A DNA stretch of 64,000 bases. Source: Shewanella sp. GD04112. GTDB taxonomy: Bacteria; Pseudomonadota; Gammaproteobacteria; Enterobacterales; Shewanellaceae. The stretch spans positions 1,736,001 through 1,800,000 of the forward strand of contig NZ_JAOEAL010000001.1 in assembly GCF_029835735.1 (NCBI RefSeq), given 5' to 3'. Each line of letters begins with the position of its first letter. Within the stretch, counting starts at the first letter, position 1. The notes beneath the pieces are model-generated. The model was not told where the DNA came from, did no database searches, and saw nothing but the letters and a program-made list of their open reading frames with translations. Below, one piece after another: positions 1 through 9,786 of this stretch. Position numbers and translations under genes: made by a program.

Positions 1-728
1 TCATTTCTTATAGTAAAAAAATTCTCTTTGATTTTTTTTGATACAGCATATTCATCTTCAATTGTTTCATATTCGCCATTTAGGTTTAATATAAATATTT
101 TGGTTGATGAGAAATCGATGTCTAATGATTTTTTCTTAAGTATTTTGCTGGTTTTGTTTTTGTTAAAATGAATGACTTTTCCATCATGGTTTCTTATTAT
201 ATATCCATCTAATGTTTTAATTGCTTTTTTTACAAAGCTAAACTCATCATTGGAATAGATATTTTTTATTTTAAAATCTTCCTTATTGATCTCTATTAAT
301 TTATCTTTAGTACCTACAGTGTAAACCACGCCATTATCATTTATTGACCAAATTGCTTCATTAATGTCTGGATATTTTTCAAAGGTCTCTAAGTCCGAGT
401 TGTATATGTTCAGACCATTATCAGTACCGACAAATAATGTCCCATTATCGAATAGCAAACTTTGAATAAATGAGCTGGATAAACCAGAGCGGTCATTTGT
501 AAAAAAGTGCTTAAACTCTTCTCCGTCGAATCTATTTAGCCCATTTAATGTTCCGATCCATATGTAGCCATCGGTGTCTTCTACTACAGATGTGATGGTA
601 CTTTGTGACAAGCCTTCGGGAACGCCATAGGATTCAGTTTTCAGTGCAATAGGAAGTTCTTGTGCTTGCACACAAGAGAAAAATGCAAGCGCAAGCAAGA
701 GGAGAATTTGTAAGAGTACTTTTGGCAT
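1..728 (-). CDS. Two-component-regulator-propeller sensor protein, N-terminal part (runs off the window)
   Basis: An open frame of about 242 codons starts at an ATG at 728 and continues past base 1. It begins with a Sec signal peptide (MPKVLLQILLLLALAFFSCVQA) and continues with short beta-propeller blades of the Reg_prop type, such as GYIWIGTLNGLNRFDG and GTLFVGTDNGLNIYN. In this family the periplasmic propeller is normally followed by a Y_Y_Y domain, a membrane segment and an output domain (histidine kinase, diguanylate cyclase or HTH). That part lies outside the window, so the output cannot be named. The gene is clearly more AT-rich than its neighbours. Propeller identity is fairly sure; the signal sensed is unknown. 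Confidence 0.75.
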   Translation of the reverse strand, partial: MPKVLLQILLLLALAFFSCVQAQELPIALKTESYGVPEGLSQSTITSVVEDTDGYIWIGTLNGLNRFDGEEFKHFFTNDRSGLSSSFIQSLLFDNGTLFVGTDNGLNIYNSDLETFEKYPDINEAIWSINDNGVVYTVGTKDKLIEINKEDFKIKNIYSNDEFSFVKKAIKTLDGYIIRNHDGKVIHFNKNKTSKILKKKSLDIDFSSTKIFILNLNGEYETIEDEYAVSKKIKENFFTIRN

Positions 729-1012
729 AGTGTTGTTCTTAGTATTGTCCGAGGATGCCATGAAACAATTGTGTTACATCACTTTTCCAGAAATACTTGC
801 TTTTGTCAAAAGTGAGAATGTAAAAAATCCTTTTGATTGCAGATAGATGGCGTTGGATTTTGCATCCTTTTTCATCTCTCAAGAGGATTGACCGCGTTTT
901 GCATCAAATTTTTATACAAAGACAAGAGATACGACTAGGCAAAACCCATAACACAGCGCTTTTGTTTGTTTAGTTCAAACTCTCAATTCATGATCTAATT
1001 TGAGACTGCAGC
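729..1012. other. Intergenic region between sensor gene and M16 protease
   Basis: This stretch holds the promoter side of the leftward propeller gene and the 3' flank of the leftward protease gene. I see no convincing gene, RNA or strong terminator hairpin in it. Confidence 0.5.
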
Positions 1013-3802
1013 CTAAAAATTGAACTTTTCAGTGTCTTGTTTAAAGAGTTTAAGATCGGTAATCATATTCTCTGATTTGAGCGCTGACTGGGCCGCATGG
1101 GCAGAACCTGTGCTAAAAAGCACCAATCTATCGCTATGCTTAGTGCGCATTTTTCGCATCATAAACTTAATAAGATCTGGGCGAGTGAGTTTGTTGATTT
1201 CTGCGACCACTAATTCACGCTGATTAAACTGATAATCACGGTTGCCCACGCTCACCCAATAACGCTGACCACGGGTTTTTAGGTTAGCATCATGCTCCAT
1301 CACTTGGTTGATGAGTCCCTGTTTGGTGCTTTCCCATTCTTCATTGGTTATTTGCATTACCGCATAATTAAAGTCCGCGATAAATTCATCGATTGCCTCT
1401 AATAAATGCAGCGGTCCCGTTGTCGGGGATTGAATATAGAAAATGAGTCCCGGATGGCGATTGAGTGGCAGATAACCTGTGCCGACCATGTAGCCCAATT
1501 GTTTTTCGGTACGTAACTCATGGAAGAAGGTCGAAGACATAGTGTGGTTGAGTAAGCTAAACAGCGCCATTTTCTCAGGTGTTGCAATAGCTGATTGATA
1601 ATAAACAATAATCGCACTGTCTTGATGGTCTATCGCCAATTCCCGAAGGAGAGTGCCTTGCCCAGTTAAGTTGATTAATTCACGGGTCGACTCTGCGCTT
1701 GGACTAGAGACGAGGGACAAGATATGCTCCAGTCGTTTTCCTAAGGCTTGCGCCTCTGACACAAGCCAATCGCCGTAAATCAGCCCTTCAAGGTAAATCT
1801 TCTCGTAAAAGGCGCGTACATGGTTATGCAGATCATTTAAGGTGATATTTTCCAGCATCTGCGCCATGCGAGCAGGCTCGTAGCTGCGTTTTTGCAGTGT
1901 GGCAGTCAAGCTCGTGAATAGTTGCGAAATCGGTTTGGCTTGCGCTAGGTTTTGCCAGCTACGCAGCAGCTGAGATTTAATTAACGCAAACCGTTCTTCG
2001 GTGAAATTACGTTCTCTCGCCTTTTGGATCAGCAGGGCTAACAGCGTTTCTTGATTACCCGTAAAACCAGATAGATGCAGTGTGATCCCACCCTGATGAG
2101 GGTAAATGTTATAACTAAGTCCAGCGACTTCCGCTTGGTAAGTGGGCTCAGTCAAATAATCGAGCAGCATCTCAACGTATAAGCGGGTGAGGGCAGCATG
2201 TTTTGGGGTTTTACTCGCTTGCTCCGAATCGAGCGATAGATACATATGGCCTTTCGGGACATTAAACTCATCGTCTTTTTTATGCCAAATCCGGTATCCA
2301 GTTGATTCAGCGACAATCACTGGCACGGCGACTTCACTTTTATCGGGGCGGGCAATGGAGTCGGCCACGATAAAGGGATTGGCTGCGGGCAATTGCAACT
2401 CAGGGCGAATTTGTGTCACTTGCCAACGGGCAAGGGATTCGGGTTTTATCGGTAAGACTTGATATGGTGTATGGTACCAATTGGCTTTGCGGTCGGTCTT
2501 AACGGACTGTGCTATGAGTTGCAAGCGCATATTTTGCGGCGTCATTAAGCTCAATAGCTCAAGGGTTTCGCTAATATCTAAGCCATCCATGCGATAGTCA
2601 CCAAAGACTAAGTCTTCCACTTCGTAGTGGTGCATGTTGATGCTTAAGTGGCTGGCTAAATCGAGGGATTTCACTTGCTCCTGATAGCGAAATGCCATCT
2701 TGAGCAGATTCGCTCTTTCTAGATAGCGCCAATCCTCAAGGCCTTGGGTTTTTATCAGCTCGATATACTCAAAGCAGCTGCACACGATATCGTCAATATT
2801 GGCCACGCCTTTGTCGGTCAGTTGCAGACCTATGCTGTAGTCCTTGAAGTTATAGCCATTGACTCCGCCGCCTGCGGAGAGATTATTCACTAACCCCTGT
2901 TCTTTAAGATACGACAGTAGGCTGCCCTTACTCTCATTACCTAGAATATGGCTAATGTAGGTCAGCGGCTTGCGTTTGTAGTAGTGGTCGATGCCAGGGA
3001 AGTTAAAACTGATACTTAAACGCTTTTGTTCCTTTAAAGGGACAATATTGATTTGCTTAAGCAGCTCATTTTCAGAAAACAGCGGCACATCAGGATACTG
3101 TTTGACTAAGTTTAAGTTGCGGACTGCACTGAAATATTCGACCGCAAGCGCTTGAAGATCATCTAACGGCATCGGGGCGACTAAACAGAGCGTCATTAAA
3201 TTGGCACTGTAATGGCTTTGATAAAACGCCAATAGCTCGCTTCTGACCTGCGCCTGTTCTCCGCCAAGGGTGACTAAATTGCCGACGGAAAATTTCGAAA
3301 ACGGATGCTGTTGATTGACGGTTTCTTTAAGCACTTGATAGGTGCGGCGGATATCGTCCTTCAGCTTTAAACTAAATTCAGATTCAATCGCTTGGCGCTC
3401 CCTATCGACCAGGTCGAGGTCAAACTTGGGGGCGATAAAGAATTGGCTAAATCTGTCTAGGGAGTCGGCAAAAACGTCGGCGTTGATGGTAAAAAAGAAA
3501 TTGGTGTGCTCTGTGCCGGTCCACGCATTATTACTGCCGCCATGCTGATTGATAAAGGCATGATATTCGCCGGAGTCGGGGAATTTTTCAGTGCCTAAAA
3601 AGAGCATATGCTCTAAAAAATGTGCCATACCGGGTCTATCCACAGGATCATCAAAATGTCCTACGGCCACCGCCATGGAAGCGGCGGCTTGGCTGGCGTC
3701 CAAATCTTCGACCAATAATACCCTGAGAGCATTATCTAACACGAGATAACGGTACTGACGATGATCGTTTGGACTTTTGTAAATAGACTGAGAGGCTTGC
3801 AA
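1013..3802 (-). CDS. M16 family zinc metalloprotease (pitrilysin/insulinase type)
   Basis: A 929-residue protein of the inverzincin class, which degrades peptides inside a two-half chamber. The inverted zinc motif HxxEH is present as HFLEH (residues 61-65), and the third ligand is probably Glu142 in ERQAIESEF, 77 residues after the second His, as in pitrilysin. The length fits protease III (about 960 residues) without obvious truncation. No clear signal peptide is seen, so it may be cytoplasmic. Translation appears to start at a TTG at 3802, preceded by GGAG seven bases upstream; no ATG lies in a suitable place. Monocistronic and divergent from sixA. The family is certain; the choice between ptrA and another M16 paralogue is not. 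Confidence 0.93.
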   Translation of the reverse strand: MQASQSIYKSPNDHRQYRYLVLDNALRVLLVEDLDASQAAASMAVAVGHFDDPVDRPGMAHFLEHMLFLGTEKFPDSGEYHAFINQHGGSNNAWTGTEHTNFFFTINADVFADSLDRFSQFFIAPKFDLDLVDRERQAIESEFSLKLKDDIRRTYQVLKETVNQQHPFSKFSVGNLVTLGGEQAQVRSELLAFYQSHYSANLMTLCLVAPMPLDDLQALAVEYFSAVRNLNLVKQYPDVPLFSENELLKQINIVPLKEQKRLSISFNFPGIDHYYKRKPLTYISHILGNESKGSLLSYLKEQGLVNNLSAGGGVNGYNFKDYSIGLQLTDKGVANIDDIVCSCFEYIELIKTQGLEDWRYLERANLLKMAFRYQEQVKSLDLASHLSINMHHYEVEDLVFGDYRMDGLDISETLELLSLMTPQNMRLQLIAQSVKTDRKANWYHTPYQVLPIKPESLARWQVTQIRPELQLPAANPFIVADSIARPDKSEVAVPVIVAESTGYRIWHKKDDEFNVPKGHMYLSLDSEQASKTPKHAALTRLYVEMLLDYLTEPTYQAEVAGLSYNIYPHQGGITLHLSGFTGNQETLLALLIQKARERNFTEERFALIKSQLLRSWQNLAQAKPISQLFTSLTATLQKRSYEPARMAQMLENITLNDLHNHVRAFYEKIYLEGLIYGDWLVSEAQALGKRLEHILSLVSSPSAESTRELINLTGQGTLLRELAIDHQDSAIIVYYQSAIATPEKMALFSLLNHTMSSTFFHELRTEKQLGYMVGTGYLPLNRHPGLIFYIQSPTTGPLHLLEAIDEFIADFNYAVMQITNEEWESTKQGLINQVMEHDANLKTRGQRYWVSVGNRDYQFNQRELVVAEINKLTRPDLIKFMMRKMRTKHSDRLVLFSTGSAHAAQSALKSENMITDLKLFKQDTEKFNF

Positions 3803-3971
3803 AGAGACACTCCGGTAACGATGGCTTGTTATATATTGATAGTCTTAATGGTTTTTGGCAAATATCTCTTGTGTTTATCGACTAAAGATTAACCCTTACA
3901 AGGTTTGTTGAAATCCATTTTAGGGCTACAATTGGGATAAAACAAAAACAAGTGTGGGTAGCGAGAGAAGT

Positions 3972-4442
3972 ATGCAGCTATTTTTGATGCGACATGGTGA
4001 CGCTGGATTTAATGCTCAGTCGGATAGGGACAGAACGCTTACCGATTTAGGAAGACACCATACTGTCTTAATGAGTAACTGGTTAGCCAGAAGTGTCAGC
4101 GATTTTGATCTTGTTTTGGTCAGCCCTTATTTACGTGCGCAGCAAACCTGGCAGGAATTGAGTCAACATTTCCCCGAGCCTCGCAAATGGCTGGTCGTGG
4201 ATGATTTAGTGCCGTCAGGCGATCCCGCCAATGTAGCCGCTTTAATTGTTGCCTATGCCGAATTGTACAAGGCCGATAAAGTGCTGGTGATTTCCCATAT
4301 GCCACTCTTGGGCTATTTGGTTAGTGAGTTAGTCGCCGGTGTTGAGCCGCCCTTGTTTGCCACCTCTGGAATCACTCTAATAGATAAACATGCCGAGCAG
4401 GCCTGCATTGTTTGGCAACATGCGCCCCACAGCATTAGTTAA
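3972..4442 (+). CDS. sixA: Phosphohistidine phosphatase SixA
   Basis: A 156-residue histidine-phosphatase-superfamily protein. It begins MQLFLMRHGDAGF, with the catalytic RHG motif at residues 7-9 and a second catalytic His in VISHMPLLGYL. SixA dephosphorylates histidine phosphotransfer domains (ArcB in E. coli) and affects the nitrogen phosphotransferase system. I start it at the ATG at 3972 behind GAGAGAAG; an upstream in-frame GTG at 3954 has no better ribosome site. The neighbours smrB, prmB and aroC match the E. coli order. A strong bidirectional terminator follows. Confidence 0.93.
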   Translation: MQLFLMRHGDAGFNAQSDRDRTLTDLGRHHTVLMSNWLARSVSDFDLVLVSPYLRAQQTWQELSQHFPEPRKWLVVDDLVPSGDPANVAALIVAYAELYKADKVLVISHMPLLGYLVSELVAGVEPPLFATSGITLIDKHAEQACIVWQHAPHSIS

Positions 4443-4453
4443 TTCATTCGATA

Positions 4454-4490
4454 AAACAAAGGGCTCACATTAGTGGGCCCTTTGTTTTTA
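4454..4490. terminator. Bidirectional terminator between sixA and smrB
   Basis: Hairpin with arms ACAAAGGGC / GCCCTTTGT. It is preceded by A and followed by T runs, so it can end the converging sixA and smrB transcripts. Confidence 0.85.
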
Positions 4491-4507
4491 GAGGAAAAAT
4501 ACGTCCA

Positions 4508-5038
4508 TTAACGTCGATGTGGCTGGTCGCCAATATCGATAAGTACTAGCAGCGCCGCATCGCCACCCCATTCTTTAGGGGCCTGATGAAACGCTTTTAC
4601 CATCGGATGTTGCACCAACCACATAGGCACCTGCTGTTTTAGTATGCCAGTGCCGTAACCGTGCATCACACAACAACATTGGCTTTGCTGTTTGACGCAG
4701 GCTTGGATCAGCGCCGCGAGCTCGAGTTTAGCCTCGGATTGACGGTAACCGTGTAAGTCCAGCAATAAATCCGGTTGGTAATCGCCGCGTCTTAAGCGTT
4801 TAAGCTCGAGACTATCGACACCCTCATCGAGCCAACGCATTGGCCCCTGAACGGGCAGCAGAGGTTGATAAGTATCTGAGAAATAACTGTTAGCATGCAG
4901 TTGCTGCTCTTTCAGTTCAATTTCATGTTTGGTTTTTAGGGGCGTGCGAAAATGCCGCTTATCTTGGGCGATAGGTTTTATCCCCTCGATCAGCGCCGAA
5001 AACATCGCCATGCCTTCTTTATCATCGTCTTTATTCAT
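4508..5038 (-). CDS. smrB: Smr-domain endonuclease SmrB
   Basis: A 176-residue protein from the ATG at 5038 (MNKDDDKEGMAMFSAL). The C-terminal Smr domain carries the LDLHGYRQ motif and the MHGYGTGILK loop typical of MutS2-like Smr nucleases. SmrB cleaves mRNA at collided ribosomes and so starts ribosome rescue. The open frame extends upstream to 5101, but the extension overlaps the prmB promoter region and has no homologous look. It is divergent from prmB, with only about 80 bp between the starts. Confidence 0.9.
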   Translation of the reverse strand: MNKDDDKEGMAMFSALIEGIKPIAQDKRHFRTPLKTKHEIELKEQQLHANSYFSDTYQPLLPVQGPMRWLDEGVDSLELKRLRRGDYQPDLLLDLHGYRQSEAKLELAALIQACVKQQSQCCCVMHGYGTGILKQQVPMWLVQHPMVKAFHQAPKEWGGDAALLVLIDIGDQPHRR

Positions 5039-5118
5039 GGCGGGTATTCTATTGAATCCTATGGTTTCTGAATAGAGTTCAGTTACAATGTTTGCGAACA
5101 AACAAGCGGGAGAGCGTT

Positions 5119-6063
5119 TTGGATAAGATCTTTGTAGATGAAGCTGTGACAGAGTTACGCACCATAGGTGACATGTTGCGTTGGGCGGTGAGCCGCTTTA
5201 ATGATGCCAATGTGTACTATGGCCACGGGACTGATAACGCGTGGGATGAGGCCATCGCCCTAGTGTTTCATGCGCTGCACTTGCCCGAAGAAATCGGCCA
5301 ACAGGTGATTTTAAGTAACTTAACCAGCAGCGAAAAACACAAAATCGTTGAGCTGATCATACGCCGCGTACGTGAACGTTTGCCAGTGCCTTATTTAACC
5401 AATAAAGCGCGCTTTGCAGGGCTTGAATTCTATGTGGATGAGCGCGTATTGGTACCACGTTCACCTATCGCCGAGATGATTGCCAATCGCTTTGCTCCTT
5501 GGTTATACGGCAAACCCGTTAATCGTATTTTAGATTTATGTACTGGCAGTGGTTGTATCGCGATTGCCTGTGCCTACGAATTTGATGAGGCCGAGGTTGA
5601 TGCGCTGGATATCAGTGAAGATGCCCTCGATGTGGCGCAAATCAACGTCGAAACCTTAGGCGTGATGGATAGAGTCTTCCCGATGCAATCGGATCTGTTT
5701 TCAGCCATTCCTGAAGGTCCACAATATGATTTGATTGTCTCTAATCCGCCTTATGTGGATGAAGAAGATATCGGCGATATGCCAGATGAATACCACCATG
5801 AGCCTGCGATTGGTTTAGCTTCGGGTCGTGACGGCCTCGATTTAACCAAACGAATTTTAGCGAATGCAGCCCAATACCTGACACCAACGGGAATTTTAGT
5901 GGTTGAGGTGGGTAACTCTATGGTGCATCTGGTGGAGCAATTCCCTGAAGTGCCTTTTACTTGGGTTAGTTTTGAACACGGCGGTGACGGTGTGTTTGTG
6001 CTGACTCGCGATCAATTGGTCGAACATCAATCGCTTTTTGCTATTTATCGCGACGCGCAATAA
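5119..6063 (+). CDS. prmB: 50S ribosomal protein L3 N5-glutamine methyltransferase PrmB
   Basis: A 314-residue S-adenosylmethionine-dependent methyltransferase that modifies a glutamine of ribosomal protein L3. The TTG start at 5119 is supported by GGGAG six bases upstream and by the N-terminus MDKIFVDEAV, the same as I recall for E. coli PrmB. The SAM-binding motif is LDLCTGSGCIAIA, and the catalytic NPPY motif is in LIVSNPPYVDEED. It lies upstream of aroC as in enterobacteria. Confidence 0.95.
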   Translation: MDKIFVDEAVTELRTIGDMLRWAVSRFNDANVYYGHGTDNAWDEAIALVFHALHLPEEIGQQVILSNLTSSEKHKIVELIIRRVRERLPVPYLTNKARFAGLEFYVDERVLVPRSPIAEMIANRFAPWLYGKPVNRILDLCTGSGCIAIACAYEFDEAEVDALDISEDALDVAQINVETLGVMDRVFPMQSDLFSAIPEGPQYDLIVSNPPYVDEEDIGDMPDEYHHEPAIGLASGRDGLDLTKRILANAAQYLTPTGILVVEVGNSMVHLVEQFPEVPFTWVSFEHGGDGVFVLTRDQLVEHQSLFAIYRDAQ

Positions 6064-6093
6064 TCACAATAAGCACATAAATTAGGTTGAGTC

Positions 6094-6128
6094 TTTTCCC
6101 GCTGCCAGTTAGGCTTGCAGCGGGAAAA
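6094..6128. other. GC-rich hairpin between prmB and aroC
   Basis: Perfect 12-bp arms TTTTCCCGCTGC / GCAGCGGGAAAA around an 11-nt loop. The plus strand lacks a U tract after the stem, so it is not a classic terminator for prmB. It may act as an RNA-stability or processing element. Confidence 0.5.
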
Positions 6129-6191
6129 AGAATTGTCCAGCCATTGCTGGGCGCGGAGCGATAAGCAAATCATTTAAGGTGTAAAAAGCGG

Positions 6192-7286
6192 ATGTCTGGA
6201 AACAGTATTGGTCAAAATTTTGTGGTGACTACCTTCGGTGAAAGTCACGGTGTGGCGCTCGGTTGTATTATTGATGGTTGCCCTCCAGGGCTCGAACTCA
6301 CCGAAGCCGATATGCAGCATGATTTAGACCGCCGTCGTCCTGGGACATCCCGTTATACCACCGCGCGCCGTGAGCCTGATGAAGTACGGATCTTATCCGG
6401 TGTGTTTGAAGGCAAAACCACAGGCACCTCCATTGGGCTTCTGATCGAAAACACCGATCAGCGCAGCCAAGATTACTCCAATATCAAAGATTTATTCCGC
6501 CCAGGACACGCCGATTACACCTATCAGCAAAAGTATGGCCTGCGTGATTACCGTGGCGGTGGCCGCTCATCGGCCCGCGAAACCGCTATGCGGGTTGCGG
6601 CGGGTGCTGTGGCGAAAAAGTATTTAAAACAAGTGCATGGTATTAATATCCAAGGCTATATGTCTCAACTTGGACCGATTAGTGCCGAGACCCTCGATTT
6701 TAGTCAAATCGAGCAGAATGCCTTTTTCTTCCCCGATGCGAGTAAGCTCGAGGCGCTAGATGAATATATGCGCGAGCTGAAAAAATCCGGTGATTCGATT
6801 GGCGCCAAAATCTCTGTGGTAGCGACTGGTGTTCCCGTTGGACTGGGTGAACCCGTATTCGATAGGCTCGATGCCGACATCGCCCATGCCTTAATGGGCA
6901 TAAACGCGGTAAAAGGCGTTGAAATCGGTGATGGTTTTGGCGTTGTCACGCAAAAAGGCTCGGAAGGGCGCGATTTAATGTCGCCGCTGGGTTTTGAATC
7001 AAATCATGCCGGTGGCATACTTGGCGGCATTTCATCGGGCCAACCCATTGTCGCCCATATTGCATTAAAACCGACCTCGAGTATCAGTGTGCCGGGCCAA
7101 AGCATGACGGCCCAAGGGGAAATGGCGGAAGTCGTGACTAAAGGTCGTCACGACCCCTGTGTCGGGATCCGCGCGGTACCGATCGCCGAAGCTATGCTGG
7201 CGATTGTGTTGATGGATCATCTGTTAAGGCACAGAGCTCAAAATCATGATGTTCGCAGTCATACACCGATTCTCGGCATGAGATAG
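6192..7286 (+). CDS. aroC: Chorismate synthase
   Basis: A 364-residue enzyme that converts 5-enolpyruvylshikimate-3-phosphate to chorismate with reduced FMN, the last common step to Trp, Tyr, Phe and folate precursors. Signature motifs are GESHGVALGCIIDG near the N-terminus, the RRPGTSRYTTARREPDE block, and GRSSARETAMRVAAGA. Full family length, with a plain ATG start. An MFS gene follows after 69 bp and may be co-transcribed. Confidence 0.97.
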   Translation: MSGNSIGQNFVVTTFGESHGVALGCIIDGCPPGLELTEADMQHDLDRRRPGTSRYTTARREPDEVRILSGVFEGKTTGTSIGLLIENTDQRSQDYSNIKDLFRPGHADYTYQQKYGLRDYRGGGRSSARETAMRVAAGAVAKKYLKQVHGINIQGYMSQLGPISAETLDFSQIEQNAFFFPDASKLEALDEYMRELKKSGDSIGAKISVVATGVPVGLGEPVFDRLDADIAHALMGINAVKGVEIGDGFGVVTQKGSEGRDLMSPLGFESNHAGGILGGISSGQPIVAHIALKPTSSISVPGQSMTAQGEMAEVVTKGRHDPCVGIRAVPIAEAMLAIVLMDHLLRHRAQNHDVRSHTPILGMR

Positions 7287-7355
7287 GCGCGATGAATGAG
7301 ACAGTCTGCATGGAATAAAGATGCATAGCGGCTGTGTAATAAATGGAATGCGTTA

Positions 7356-8525
7356 ATGCCAACAATCTCTAGCACAAGCCAGCAGTTACGCTGGCTATGT
7401 GCCTGTTATTTTTTCTTCTTTTCAATTCTCGGCACTATGATCCCTTACCTTGGGGTCTTCTTCGAAAACCGTGGATTTAACCCTCAAGAAATCGGTTTTT
7501 TGCTGGCGATTTTAATGGCGACCCGTATCGTGGCACCCAATGTGTGGGCTAAGGTGGCCGATCGCACTGGCATGCGCTCCGAATTGGTGAAGATGGGCGC
7601 TGGCGCGGCGATGCTGGCGTATTTGAGTTTCTTCTATCACGGTGGCTTTGTGTATATGGCGCTGAGCCTTGCGCTATATACCTTCTTCTGGAACGCGATT
7701 TTGGCACAGCTTGAGGTGATCACCCTTGAAACCTTAGGTGAAAATGCCAGCCGCTATGGACAAATCCGCAGTTTTGGCAGCATTGGCTATATCTGCTTAG
7801 TGGTTGGTGCCGGTTTTGCCATCGGCCAATGGGGTACCGAGGTATTGCCTTATATTGGTTTAGCCTTGTTTACTGGGATGCTGGTCAGCGCCTTGCCGTT
7901 GCCTGCGAATCGTGCTGTGCGCCCTCAAGGGCTGGAGCGGCAGCCGCTCAAATGGACTAAGCCCATTCTGTGGTTCATGGTGTCGGCGATGTTATTACAG
8001 ATGAGCGCTGGACCTTTTTACGGTTTCTTTGTGCTCTACCTTAAGCAGGCGGGTTACACCGAAGCGGCCGCGGGAATTTTTGTCGCCCTCGGGGCAATGG
8101 CCGAAATCGTGATGTTTATGTTTGCGCCTCGCTTGCTTGGACGTTATGGCGTCAATACCTTGCTTGTCGTCAGTATCGCTATGACCGCCGTGCGTTGGTT
8201 GCTGGTGGCCTTTGGTGTTGAGAGCATGTTATTACTGGGCTTAAGCCAAGTGCTACATGCGTTCACCTTCGGTTTGACCCATGCGGCCTCGATTCAGTTT
8301 GTGCACCGTCATTTTGATGCCAGTCATCGCAGTCAAGGACAAGCCCTGTATGCCAGCTTAAGCTTTGGGGTTGGCGGCGCACTCGGAACGTGGATTTGCG
8401 GTTATATCTGGGGTGATGGTAGCGGCGCTGTATGGTCTTGGGTATTTGCGGCGGCCTGTGCCTTTGCGGCCATGTTAGCGGTATTTTTGATCCCTAAGGA
8501 TAGGGCGCAAGCGGTTGCGTCATAA
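7356..8525 (+). CDS. MFS transporter, HcaT (3-phenylpropionate permease)-like
   Basis: A 389-residue integral membrane protein with about 12 hydrophobic segments. The N-terminus (QQLRWLCACYFFFFSILGTMIPYLGVFF) and the loop ATRIVAPNVWAKVADRTGMR match the MFS_1-like/HcaT branch of the major facilitator superfamily. The substrate cannot be read from sequence. The gene is conserved next to aroC in related genomes as I recall, with no catabolic genes beside it, so an aromatic acid substrate is only a family-level guess. Confidence 0.85.
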   Translation: MPTISSTSQQLRWLCACYFFFFSILGTMIPYLGVFFENRGFNPQEIGFLLAILMATRIVAPNVWAKVADRTGMRSELVKMGAGAAMLAYLSFFYHGGFVYMALSLALYTFFWNAILAQLEVITLETLGENASRYGQIRSFGSIGYICLVVGAGFAIGQWGTEVLPYIGLALFTGMLVSALPLPANRAVRPQGLERQPLKWTKPILWFMVSAMLLQMSAGPFYGFFVLYLKQAGYTEAAAGIFVALGAMAEIVMFMFAPRLLGRYGVNTLLVVSIAMTAVRWLLVAFGVESMLLLGLSQVLHAFTFGLTHAASIQFVHRHFDASHRSQGQALYASLSFGVGGALGTWICGYIWGDGSGAVWSWVFAAACAFAAMLAVFLIPKDRAQAVAS

Positions 8526-8588
8526 GCTGACATTGATTGTGAAAATAACTCATTGTAAAAACTAAAATAATTAACAAGAGAGGTTAAG

Positions 8589-9731
8589 GTGATCCGGTTT
8601 CGTTTAGGCTTAGTCATCAATCCACTGGCGGGTTTAGGTGGTAGTGTGGGTCTTAAGGGCAGCGATGGTGTGGCAGAAGAAGCCCTTGCCTTAGGCGCCG
8701 AGCCCAAGGCGATAAAGCGTATGATGCAAGCCTTAGAAGTGATTGCCCCTTTTGCCAAAGATATCGAAATCATTACCGCCTCAGGTGTGATGGGGGAGGA
8801 TGCCGCCAACGCCTTAGGTTTTAACACCCGTGTGGTGTATCAAACTCCGGATAAAACTCAAGCGATGGACACGCAAGCCGTTGTGCGTACCTTGCTTGAT
8901 GAACCGTTAGATTTATTACTGTTTGCGGGGGGCGATGGCACGGCGCGCGATGTGTATAGCGTGTTTGAACAAGCCGTTATCGACGATAAATTACCTGTGC
9001 TTGGTGTGCCGGCTGGGGTAAAAATCCATTCGGGCGTTTACGGCATCACCCCCCATGCTGCGGGCATGGTGGTGAAAATGCTGCTCGAGGGTGAGTTAGT
9101 CAGCCTGATGAGCGCCGATGTGATGGATATTGATGAAGTGGCCTTTCGCCAAGGCACGGTGCGCGCCAAACGGTTTGGTGAGCTATTAGTGCCAGCAGAA
9201 CCCCGTTATGTGCAAGCGGTGAAGATGGGCGGAAAAGAAGTCGATGAGCTCGTGCTCGCCGACATTGCGGCCGATGTTATCCAGCAGATGGAAGACGAGC
9301 TATACATTATGGGCTCGGGCAGCACGGTCGCCTTTGTAATGGAAGAGCTTGGCCTCGATAACACCCTGTTGGGGGTTGATCTTATCCAAGATAATACCTT
9401 AGTGGCGAGTGATTTAACCGCCAAGCAGTTGCTCGACGTTACCCAAGATAAGCCGGCAAAACTGGTAATTACTTTGATTGGCGGGCAGGGGCATATTCTC
9501 GGTCGTGGCAATCAGCAGTTGTCGCCAGAGCTTATCCGCCGCCTCGGTAAGGACAATATTATTATCCTCGCCACAAAAACTAAGCTAAAAGCACTTGAAG
9601 GACGCCCCTTAATTGTGGATAGTGGCGACCCTCAATTAGATCGTGAGCTTTGTGGCTATTACAAAGTAACGACGGGTTACCATGATTATGTGATGTATCA
9701 GGTGGCCAACCCCGACTATTCAGATTTATAG
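8589..9731 (+). CDS. ATP-NAD kinase-like protein
   Basis: A 380-residue protein with the NAD-kinase-like fold. The diagnostic GGDGTARDV motif lies near residue 116, and the N-terminus is LGLVINPLAGLGGSVGLKGSDG. The family (archaeal-type ATP-NAD kinase-like, distinct from the main NadK) is widespread but poorly characterised. The closing region (GHILGRGNQQLSPELIRRLG) is also typical. Start GTG at 8589 behind AAGAGAGG. It is followed by yfcL and a TrmH-family gene on the same strand with small gaps. Confidence 0.85.
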   Translation: MIRFRLGLVINPLAGLGGSVGLKGSDGVAEEALALGAEPKAIKRMMQALEVIAPFAKDIEIITASGVMGEDAANALGFNTRVVYQTPDKTQAMDTQAVVRTLLDEPLDLLLFAGGDGTARDVYSVFEQAVIDDKLPVLGVPAGVKIHSGVYGITPHAAGMVVKMLLEGELVSLMSADVMDIDEVAFRQGTVRAKRFGELLVPAEPRYVQAVKMGGKEVDELVLADIAADVIQQMEDELYIMGSGSTVAFVMEELGLDNTLLGVDLIQDNTLVASDLTAKQLLDVTQDKPAKLVITLIGGQGHILGRGNQQLSPELIRRLGKDNIIILATKTKLKALEGRPLIVDSGDPQLDRELCGYYKVTTGYHDYVMYQVANPDYSDL

Positions 9732-9786
9732 CACCGAGGGGCCTGAGGCCATTTGGGCGAAATACGTTATTGGAGAGTTTGACCCG

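Noticed and set aside
8402..8827. 141-codon minus-strand frame across the MFS / NAD-kinase-like junction
   Set aside because: Shadow of two convincing genes with no independent support.
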